A DNA stretch of 44,943 bases from contig CAMDED010000053.1 in NCBI GenBank assembly GCA_945893365.1, positions 1 through 44,943 of the forward strand. Reading direction: 5' to 3'. The stretch is from Candidatus Sulfopaludibacter sp. SbA3. Its GTDB lineage: Bacteria > Acidobacteriota > Terriglobia > Bryobacterales > Bryobacteraceae. Positions 25,163 to 31,590 of the stretch are shown piece after piece; within the stretch, counting starts at the first letter, position 1; every line of letters begins with the position of its first letter. The notes under the pieces are model-generated. The model worked only from the letters and a program-made list of their open reading frames with translations. It had not been told where the DNA came from and made no database searches. A program made the translations under genes and the position numbers.

Positions 25163-27211
25163 CTATCGCGCATGCACTCGGCTTACGGAGAACTCGGCGT
25201 TCGATCCGTGACACGCCGCGCAACTTTCGCCGAGCGACGTGGTGTTGGCCAGCGCGTGCGATGCGGCCGCCCTCGTCGTATGGCAGCCAAGACAGGCTGC
25301 GGTCGCCGGACCCGGAGAGGTAATGAGCCCCCGGGGATCGTTTACCGCGAGCAGATTCTCCCTGAGCGGTAATTGCTCGGACCCGTTGACGTGGCAGGTC
25401 GAGCAGTTCCGCCGGTCGCCCGGATACAGGACCTCGGTGAAATCGTGGAGCACCGACCCGTTACCGAAGATCGTATACTCCCGGGCGTTCTCCTCACCTG
25501 TATGGATACGGTGAATCATAGTCCGGAAGTCGACGGTCTGTGGCGCGCCTGCCGTGGCCGGACGCCTTAAGACGTCAGTCACGTTCGGATTGTGGCACAG
25601 TACGCACATCTCAATCGTGTTGCGGTTGCTGCCATGCAAATCGAGGCTCTGGTGACATGAATTGCACAGGGCTAAACTCACGACGGTTCGGCGGACCTCC
25701 AGTGCCGAGTTATCCACGGAGAAGTTAATGACCTTGTTTACACCCGCGTCGCGAACGGCTACCTCCTTCTTCGTGCCGGGCAGCAGCAGGATGTTGCGAT
25801 AGCCTTCCATGCCGATCGAGTAGGTGCCTTTCGCATCGGCTGGCAGCGCGGTCTGGAACGTGTGCGTGAATGTGCCGGATGCCGCGCTGCCCTGCGCCGT
25901 GCGCGCGTCCTCCGAAACGTACCAGGAATAGTCGGATGTGGGACCCGCCAGCACCACCGCCAGCCGCAGCGTGTCGGACGGCAGAAATGGCTTGCCCGCC
26001 TTGTCCTTCAGCGTAAAGGTGAGTGTCGGCTTGTTGCCCGCGGTCGCGTTATCCACCTTCAGGAGCTCAAACACCGTGCCAGGCAGAGTCTTGGAGAATC
26101 GCGGCGTGAGATGCGCGCCAAGGATGGAGGCGTCGAAATCGAGTTCGCCCTGTGGCGTGTGGCACGTCGCGCACTGCGAATCGGATACCTGCGGAAGATC
26201 CACGTGGTTCTCGCCGGTGGCGAAATTCACGTTGTCGTGGCAGGCGCCGCACGCCGCCCGGCTGGGCTTCAGCCAGGCATTGGCTTGCGCGGGGCTTTGC
26301 GGCGTGCCACCCTCCGAGTGGCAGGTCGCGCAGTTGCCCGCGCCGCCTGGAATCGCGACGTGCGAATAGTCGTTGACGCTATTGGCGTTGCCGATGATCT
26401 GATAGGGCTTGCCCGCAATGACGCTGGGAAGGCTCGAACCCATGTGGATCTTGTGGATCATCACCGGAAGGTCAACCGTATTACCGGTGTCCGGATCGAT
26501 GGTTTGAGGCTGATGGCACATTACACAACCTCCGACGCTCTGCCGGTTACCGCCGTGAAGCGCCAGCGGATCGTGGCATTTGTTGCAGGTCTCCGTCTTC
26601 ACCACATCCCGCGTCACTACCGGCTTCGACCCATCGGGGACGAACACCAACACGTCGTCGTCCCGCTGAATTCCGAGGTCGAATTCCGCCAAAGTCCGTG
26701 AGCCATATATGCTGATTGCATGCGTCGCGTTGCGGTCGATCGCGGCTGGAGCCTTCGTGCCAAAGGTGTAACGATACTCGCCTTCAGCCAGTTTTTCGTA
26801 GACGCCCCCCGCATCCGCGGAGGCCTGCGTGGCCGATACGTTGGTGATAGTGCTTCGCTGAACGCGGGTGGTATAGGCTACGTATTGCGTCTGGCCCTTG
26901 GGAATGTAGGCTGCGATAAAACTCACCGCCACTGCACCGGGCGTAGTTACGCCCTCGCGTTCGAGAGGCAATCCTCTGGGGTCGCTCAGCTTGAAACGAG
27001 TACGGATCGTGCCGTCCGGGGCGATCTCCGCCGAGAGAATCGTGATTACCAGTCCAGGCCGTACAAAACTCACCAGGTTTGCGTCCGCGTAATAAGCTTT
27101 ATCCAACGCGGTAAAGGGAGATTTTGGCGCGCTAATAAGCACCGCCGCTCCGAACAACGCCGTTGCAAGCAGTGTAAATCGAACTCCGCGAGAGATGAGA
27201 TTGGTCCTCAT
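25163..27211 (-). CDS. OmcA/MtrC-family decaheme c-type cytochrome
   Basis: Protein of 682 residues with two pentaheme halves. Ten CxxCH motifs are present: CNKCH, CVMCH, CATCH, CGACH, CATCH, then CNSCH, CVLCH, CSTCH, CLGCH, CAACH. Each half is preceded by a beta domain, and DPLALHGGNRQSVGGC and QSLDLHGSNRNTIEMC are the repeated family signatures. In Shewanella this family is the cell-surface terminal reductase for metals and electrodes. The N-terminus is an uncleaved-looking or type I signal (about 1-28) with no lipobox Cys, unlike the lipoprotein MtrC, so anchoring must differ or the protein may be released. First gene of the operon; ribosome site GGAGG and start at 27211. Confidence 0.93.
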   Translation of the reverse strand: MRTNLISRGVRFTLLATALFGAAVLISAPKSPFTALDKAYYADANLVSFVRPGLVITILSAEIAPDGTIRTRFKLSDPRGLPLEREGVTTPGAVAVSFIAAYIPKGQTQYVAYTTRVQRSTITNVSATQASADAGGVYEKLAEGEYRYTFGTKAPAAIDRNATHAISIYGSRTLAEFDLGIQRDDDVLVFVPDGSKPVVTRDVVKTETCNKCHDPLALHGGNRQSVGGCVMCHQPQTIDPDTGNTVDLPVMIHKIHMGSSLPSVIAGKPYQIIGNANSVNDYSHVAIPGGAGNCATCHSEGGTPQSPAQANAWLKPSRAACGACHDNVNFATGENHVDLPQVSDSQCATCHTPQGELDFDASILGAHLTPRFSKTLPGTVFELLKVDNATAGNKPTLTFTLKDKAGKPFLPSDTLRLAVVLAGPTSDYSWYVSEDARTAQGSAASGTFTHTFQTALPADAKGTYSIGMEGYRNILLLPGTKKEVAVRDAGVNKVINFSVDNSALEVRRTVVSLALCNSCHQSLDLHGSNRNTIEMCVLCHNPNVTDVLRRPATAGAPQTVDFRTMIHRIHTGEENAREYTIFGNGSVLHDFTEVLYPGDRRNCSTCHVNGSEQLPLRENLLAVNDPRGLITSPGPATAACLGCHTTRAAASHALANTTSLGESCAACHGSNAEFSVSRVHAR

Positions 27212-27254
27212 TCAGCCTCCATTTCAACGTTTCCAGACTCGCATTTCAATGGCC

Positions 27255-27290
27255 AATCTACCAGGAGTGAAACCCTTCCCAATTTGGGAA
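27255..27290 (-). promoter_or_regulatory. Promoter and palindromic operator of the cytochrome operon
   Basis: On the minus strand, TTGGGA (27282-27277) and TAGATT (27260-27255) form a -35/-10 pair with a 16-bp spacer, giving a leader of about 36 nt to the ATG at 27211. The -35 lies inside the palindrome TTCCCAATTTGGGAA (27276-27290, seven-base arms around one base), a natural site for a dimeric repressor. A further half-site, TTCCCAA, occurs at 27326. Confidence 0.5.
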
Positions 27291-27539
27291 AATTGCGGGA
27301 AACAGGGCCGCCCGAAGTGGCGATATTCCCAAAAGGAGACAGGAACCTACGTCAGGTGGGTGAACTCACCCTTCAGACTACCCACGCGAGTGACCGCCTA
27401 AGGTCAGGCGATAACATCTGGTCAGAGTGCGTGCACTGCGGCGAGCAATGAAGCCTATCAGTTGGGCGCGGCAGGCGGGTCTGGTCTGCGACCGTATTGT
27501 GCCGTCCGCGCATTTTGCCGGCGTTGGGGTGCACTAGTC

Positions 27540-27571
27540 TAGCTATAGCTATTAACGCCGTGTGCTAGCTT
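27540..27571 (+). promoter_or_regulatory. Promoter/operator of the iolB-modBC operon
   Basis: TAGCTT (27566-27571) ends exactly 6 nt before the ATG at 27578, a leaderless-type -10. A perfect 12-bp palindrome TAGCTATAGCTA (27540-27551) lies where the -35 would be and could be an operator. Confidence 0.4.
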
Positions 27572-27577
27572 TTAACA

Positions 27578-28384
27578 ATGAAGAATCTGCATATCAAATC
27601 GCCGGGAGAGAAGGCGGGCGTCTACCCGATCGTCGAGCGCGGAAAGGACTTGAAATACCTCTCCTTTTCGATCCTCGAAATGTCGGGTTCGCTCTCGGAG
27701 CATACCTTCGAAAGCGGGGACGAAGAACTATCGCTCGACTTCTATTCCGGACCCGTCAGAGTGCAGGTGGATGCGTGGTCGGCCGAGATTGCGCCGCGCG
27801 CTTCGATTCGCGACGTGGGCTCCATGGTGTATGTTCCGGCTGGCGCGAAAGTGAAGATCAGTCGCCTTGATGGAAACGCAAGGGTGACGATCGCCGGAGC
27901 CGAGGGCAAGCCTGGCGGCTCTCCGGTCCTCGTGACCGGGGCCGAGGCCATGAAGAACAGTGTCGGCAGGGACAACTGGTCCCGATCGGTGTTTACTCAC
28001 ATCGCGAATAATATCGATGCGGCCCATCTCATCGCCGGCGAGACGCTGAACCAGCCAGGCGGGTGGTCGAGCTGCCCTCCGCATAAACATGACCAGTTCT
28101 CACCGCCGCACGAGGTTCCCATGGAAGAGGTCTACTACTTTCAGGTGGAGCCGCGCCAGGGCTTCGGATTCATGCGCGTCTACACGGACCCTTCCGTCCC
28201 CGACGCCTTCGACCACGCGTACCCGGTCGAGCACGGAGACACCGTGCTGATTCCACGCGGGTACCATCCGGTAGTAGCCTGCCCAGGCTACAGTCTGAAT
28301 TACACTTGGATTCTGGCCGGCGAAGGCCGCACCTATGGCGCGTGGAGCGACGATCCGAACCACTCCTGGATCAAGACCGCTTGA
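27578..28384 (+). CDS. iolB: 5-deoxy-glucuronate isomerase (IolB family)
   Basis: Double-cupin protein of 268 residues, matching IolB, which converts 5-deoxy-glucuronate to 2-deoxy-5-keto-gluconate in myo-inositol breakdown. The metal-binding cupin motif is SSCPPHKHD followed by MEEVYYFQ. The closing block has HPVVACPGYSLNYTWILAG, characteristic of IolB. No other inositol genes are present in the window. Its stop overlaps the modB start (TGATG), tying it to a molybdate transport operon, an unexpected partner. The enzyme might be used here in another uronate-like pathway; that is speculation. Family call is firm, pathway role is not. Confidence 0.9.
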   Translation: MKNLHIKSPGEKAGVYPIVERGKDLKYLSFSILEMSGSLSEHTFESGDEELSLDFYSGPVRVQVDAWSAEIAPRASIRDVGSMVYVPAGAKVKISRLDGNARVTIAGAEGKPGGSPVLVTGAEAMKNSVGRDNWSRSVFTHIANNIDAAHLIAGETLNQPGGWSSCPPHKHDQFSPPHEVPMEEVYYFQVEPRQGFGFMRVYTDPSVPDAFDHAYPVEHGDTVLIPRGYHPVVACPGYSLNYTWILAGEGRTYGAWSDDPNHSWIKTA

Positions 28385-29055
28385 TGCAGGGCGTCGACTG
28401 GTTCCCGCTTTGGCTGAGCCTTCGCGTCGCGTGTATATCGACGCTGGCTTCGCTCGCCGTCGGGCTTTGGCTCGCCTACGTTTTGGCGAACCGGGCTTTT
28501 CCCGGCAAGGAACTGGTTGACGCCGCCGCGGCATTACCGCTTGTATTGCCACCCACGGTGCTCGGATACTACCTTCTTGTCGTCCTCGGCAGGGAGAGCG
28601 CCTTTGGGCGCCTGTACGAATGGGCCTTCGGGCAGCCCCTGGTGTTTACCTGGCAGGCGGCCGTGGTGGCTTCGATGCTGCACGCGATTCCGCTCCTGGT
28701 GAAATCGGCGCGCGCCGCCTTTGAATCCGTGGACCGCACCTTCGAGATGGCCGCGCGGAATCTGGGCGCATCGGAATGGCGTGTGTTTTGGCGGATCACG
28801 CTGCCGCTCGCGAGGAGGTCGGTATTCGCGGCCGGAGTACTTGCCTTCGCCAGGTCGTTGGGCGACTTCGGGGCCACCATCATGATCGCGGGCAACATTC
28901 CGGGCCGCACGCAGACCATCGCCGTGGCCATTTACGACGCCGTGGAATCGGGCAACGGCGCGCTCGCCCGATCGCTGGTGCTCGCGATCTCCGCGATTTC
29001 CGTCGCCATCCTGTACCTGGCGAGCTGGATCGAGCGGAGAGGGCAGGCGGCGTGA
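28384..29055 (+). CDS. modB: Molybdate ABC transporter permease ModB
   Basis: Inner-membrane permease of 223 residues with about five hydrophobic helices. It carries the molybdate/tungstate permease EAA-type loop: ESVDRTFEMAARNLGASEWRVFWRITLP. Before it is the LPLVLPPTVLGYYLLVVLGR segment typical of ModB, and after it ARSLGDFGATIMIAGNIPGRTQT. The start at 28384 overlaps the iolB stop by one base and the stop overlaps modC (GTGA). It would form the membrane channel with ModC. No ModA substrate-binding protein is encoded in the window, so that component must be elsewhere. Confidence 0.93.
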   Translation: MQGVDWFPLWLSLRVACISTLASLAVGLWLAYVLANRAFPGKELVDAAAALPLVLPPTVLGYYLLVVLGRESAFGRLYEWAFGQPLVFTWQAAVVASMLHAIPLLVKSARAAFESVDRTFEMAARNLGASEWRVFWRITLPLARRSVFAAGVLAFARSLGDFGATIMIAGNIPGRTQTIAVAIYDAVESGNGALARSLVLAISAISVAILYLASWIERRGQAA

Positions 29056-30149
29056 TCGAGGCGCACATCCGGAAGCGCTTTCCGCCAGGGCCTGAGTCCG
29101 CCGGCTTCCTGCTGGACATCGAGTTTCAAGCGGGGCCGGGCGTCTCTGTCTTGTTTGGACCGAGCGGGTCGGGCAAGACGCTGGCGCTCTCCTCGATTGC
29201 GGGTTTCGTCAAACCGGACGCCGGCCGCATTCAACTTGACGGCCAGATTCTCTATGACGCGGATTCGCGCGTCTGCCTGCGTCCGCAACTGCGGAGCTGC
29301 GGATATGTGTTTCAGAACTACGCTCTGTTCCCGCACATGACCCTGCGCGAGAACCTGGCCTTCGCGGCTGTGCGGCATGCCCGCCTTGAACGGTACCGCG
29401 TCGTGAGCGAGATGCTGGACCGGTTCGAACTAGGCCCGGTCTCCGGCCGGCGGCCGCACGAAGTCTCCGGCGGCGAACAGCAGCGCTGCTCGATCGCCCG
29501 CGCGCTGATCGGGAATCCGCGCCTGTTGCTGCTCGACGAGCCCGCGCGGGGACTCGATCTGCCCTTGCGCGCCAGCCTCTACCGCGTTTTGAGACAAGTG
29601 CGCGCGGCATATCAGATCCCCATTCTTCTCGTGACGCACGATCTCGACGAATGCCTCGAACTGGGAGACCGCATGCTGGTGCTGCGCGAGGGACGCCTCG
29701 TTCAGACCGGGACGCCGGCGGCCGTCCGGGAGCGTCCCGCCTCGATCGAGGTGGCAAGGCTGCTCGGCCTCACGAACCTGTTTCGCGCCGAGATCACGGC
29801 GCTCGATCCGGGGCGCGGCCAGAGCCGGTTGCGCTTCGAGGGCTTTGAGTTGGCCGCGGCCTACCTGCCTGGCCATTTCATCGGCGATCGCGTTTGGGTA
29901 TCCATGCCGTCGGAGGAGTTGCGTGTCAGCGCCGGCGCGCGCCCGGGACCGAACCAAACCTCCGCGCGCCTGCTGAACGCCTGTCAGCGGTCTCAATCGG
30001 TGAGGCTCGAGTTCGCGGGAGATCTGTCGGTCGACCTTCCGCGCGCGGAGTTCGAAAAGCAGAAGCATAATAAGGAATGGTTGATCGAGTTCCCGGCGGC
30101 CGCCTTGCGCGTGCTCGAAAGCGGCGGCGCCAATGAAAACCCTGGCTGA
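29052..30149 (+). CDS. modC: Molybdate ABC transporter ATPase ModC
   Basis: ATPase of 365 residues from a GTG at 29052. Walker A is GPSGSGKT (36-43), the Q loop is VFQNYALFPHMTLREN, the signature is VSGGEQQR (Val for the usual Leu), Walker B is LLLLDEPARGLDL, and the switch is VTHD. The C-terminal ~110 residues form the TOBE-type regulatory region that binds oxyanion in ModC. It overlaps modB by GTGA and the fmdE-like gene by 17 nt. It powers uptake of molybdate, or possibly tungstate or sulfate; the ModB partner makes molybdate most likely. Confidence 0.92.
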   Translation: MIEAHIRKRFPPGPESAGFLLDIEFQAGPGVSVLFGPSGSGKTLALSSIAGFVKPDAGRIQLDGQILYDADSRVCLRPQLRSCGYVFQNYALFPHMTLRENLAFAAVRHARLERYRVVSEMLDRFELGPVSGRRPHEVSGGEQQRCSIARALIGNPRLLLLDEPARGLDLPLRASLYRVLRQVRAAYQIPILLVTHDLDECLELGDRMLVLREGRLVQTGTPAAVRERPASIEVARLLGLTNLFRAEITALDPGRGQSRLRFEGFELAAAYLPGHFIGDRVWVSMPSEELRVSAGARPGPNQTSARLLNACQRSQSVRLEFAGDLSVDLPRAEFEKQKHNKEWLIEFPAAALRVLESGGANENPG

Positions 30150-30714
30150 GTACGAAACGCTGGCCGAGGCGGCGCATGGCCACATGTGCGCGGGGCAGGT
30201 GCTGGGGCTGCGCATGGCTCTCTGCGGCGTGAGGCTCCTGGGCATCGAAGATCCGGCCGGCGCGGACCGCAAGCGGCTTGTGACCTTTGTCGAAATCGAC
30301 CGCTGCGCAACCGACGCCATCCCCATCGTGACGGGCTGCCGCCTGGGCAAACGAGCTCTGAAGTTCCGCGACTTCGGAAAGATGGCGGCGACGTTTTGCG
30401 ATCTGCGGGACCAGCGCGCGGTGCGCGTGGCGGCGCTCGAATCATCCAAGCGGCGGGCAAGAGAGATGCACCCCGAGATCGAAAACAAGAACAGGCAGCA
30501 GATGGCGGCCTATCGCGAAATGGCGGACGACGAATTATTCCGCGTCGAGTGGGTGAAGGTGACGCTCGGGCCCGAGGAGTTCCCCGGTTTTCGCGGGCCT
30601 CGGGTGGTTTGCCAGGGATGCGGCGAGGGTGTCAATTTCCAAAGGGAGGTGGAGCGGGAGGGCCGCACGCTCTGCAAGGCTTGCGCCGGCGAGCGCTACT
30701 ACGAGCCGCTGTGA
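30133..30714 (+). CDS. FmdE-family protein with C-terminal zinc ribbon
   Basis: Protein of 193 residues of the FmdE family, named from the molybdenum formylmethanofuran dehydrogenase operon of methanogens. The conserved entry HGHMCAGQVLG (15-25, with C19) and the DRCATDAIPIVTGC block (56-69) are intact. At the C-terminus C160-C163 and C181-C184 form a two-CxxC zinc ribbon. Biochemical role is unproven. Homologues are found with molybdenum and tungsten enzymes, and here the gene overlaps modC by 17 nt, which supports a Mo-handling or pterin-related job. The stop overlaps the next start as GTGA. Cytoplasmic, no signal peptide. Confidence 0.88.
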   Translation: MKTLAEYETLAEAAHGHMCAGQVLGLRMALCGVRLLGIEDPAGADRKRLVTFVEIDRCATDAIPIVTGCRLGKRALKFRDFGKMAATFCDLRDQRAVRVAALESSKRRAREMHPEIENKNRQQMAAYREMADDELFRVEWVKVTLGPEEFPGFRGPRVVCQGCGEGVNFQREVEREGRTLCKACAGERYYEPL

Positions 30715-31277
30715 TCCGGTATTACATCACGGACCGGAAACAGGCGGGCGGCTTGGGGCCTCTGCTAGATGCGATCACGAGGGCGGCGCACGCGGAAAAC
30801 GCCGTCGACTGGATTCAGATCCGTGAAAAGGATCTAGGCGGAGCGGAACTGGTTGCCTTGGTTCGCAGGGCTCTCGCCGCCGCGCCGAACGTCCGTATCC
30901 TGGTCAACGAACGGGTGGATGTGGCCCTGGCCGCTGGCGCGCATGGTGTCCATCTACCTTCGAATTCACCTCCGCTACGGCGATTTCGGGCCCTTGCGCC
31001 TCAGCCGTTCCTGATCGGCGTCTCCTGCCATAGCGTGGACGAAGTGCGTCGCGCCGAAGCGGAGGAAGCGGATTTCGTGGTTTTCGGGCCGGTGTTTTTC
31101 ACCCGGTCGAAAGCAATTTACGGAGAGCCGCTGGGCATCGGGCAATTGGGCGAAGCGGCAAGAGCCGTAGATATCCCCGTGCTCGCGCTGGGCGGCGTCA
31201 CGCATGCGAACACCGCGGCCTGCCTTGCAGCGGGGGCCGCGGGCGTAGCCGGTATTTCGCTTTTTCAGAACGTCTGA
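30711..31277 (+). CDS. thiE: Thiamine phosphate synthase family protein (ThiE/TenI)
   Basis: TIM-barrel protein of 188 residues, slightly short for ThiE (about 210). Family landmarks: YYITDRK, IQIREKDL (phosphate/pyrophosphate site Gln-Arg-Lys), NERVDVALAAGAHGVHLP, IGVSCHSVDE, FVVFGPVFFTRSK and PVLALGGV. ThiE joins the pyrimidine and thiazole halves of thiamine; TenI is a related thiazole aromatase lacking that activity. The Arg-Lys pair and GPVF motif favour ThiE-like, but the missing residues keep TenI possible. GTG start at 30711 overlapping the fmdE-like stop; last gene of the five-gene overlap chain. Confidence 0.85.
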   Translation: MIRYYITDRKQAGGLGPLLDAITRAAHAENAVDWIQIREKDLGGAELVALVRRALAAAPNVRILVNERVDVALAAGAHGVHLPSNSPPLRRFRALAPQPFLIGVSCHSVDEVRRAEAEEADFVVFGPVFFTRSKAIYGEPLGIGQLGEAARAVDIPVLALGGVTHANTAACLAAGAAGVAGISLFQNV

Positions 31278-31279
31278 TT

Positions 31280-31443
31280 TTAGCGGTTCACGAAAAGAAA
31301 CTTGCCTCCGCTCGCTAGCAGGACAGGGAATGATATTCCTGCGTGGTTGAGAAAGAAAAGGAGATCAGCAGGAAGCCGGTCCACCACAGAACGAGCAGGC
31401 GCACGCGCGAGGCGCGGCCGGCGGAACGGAAATCGAGCTTCGC
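31280..31443 (-). pseudogene. Internally deleted fragment of the ArnT-like glycosyltransferase gene
   Basis: Two blocks match the intact gene at 34976-36778, on the same strand. Positions 31280-31314 match its last codons (SGGKFLFVNR versus SGGKFLFVNH). Positions 31315-31443 match 35714 to about 35843 (KLDFRSAGRASRVRLL, WTGFLLISFSFSTTQEY). About 700 bp between these parts are missing, and everything upstream is lost. The fragment cannot be functional. It marks a past duplication, and the 31591-34725 gene now lies between fragment and parent. Confidence 0.85.
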
Positions 31444-31507
31444 AAGAAAAGGTGCCCAAACGGATCCGTCGAACTGCCATCGGTGATTCGTCGTGATTCG
31501 TGGCGAA

Positions 31508-31537
31508 GTTACAGCGGTTCGACGGTGAGAGTATAAT
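31508..31537 (+). promoter_or_regulatory. Sigma-70-type promoter of the BNR/TIGR03437 gene
   Basis: GTTACA (31508-31513) and a perfect TATAAT (31532-31537) with an 18-bp spacer, about 45 nt upstream of the ATG at 31583. A GGAG precedes that ATG. Unlike most genes here, it has a normal leader. Confidence 0.45.
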
Positions 31538-31590
31538 GGGGAAGATTCGGCAAGGAAAGACTCAACCTCCGGAGAAGCCGCGATGAAATT

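Noticed and set aside
30186-30710. Extended start of the ThiE frame inside fmdE
   Set aside because: Shadow of the FmdE-like gene; the family start is at the GTG at 30711.
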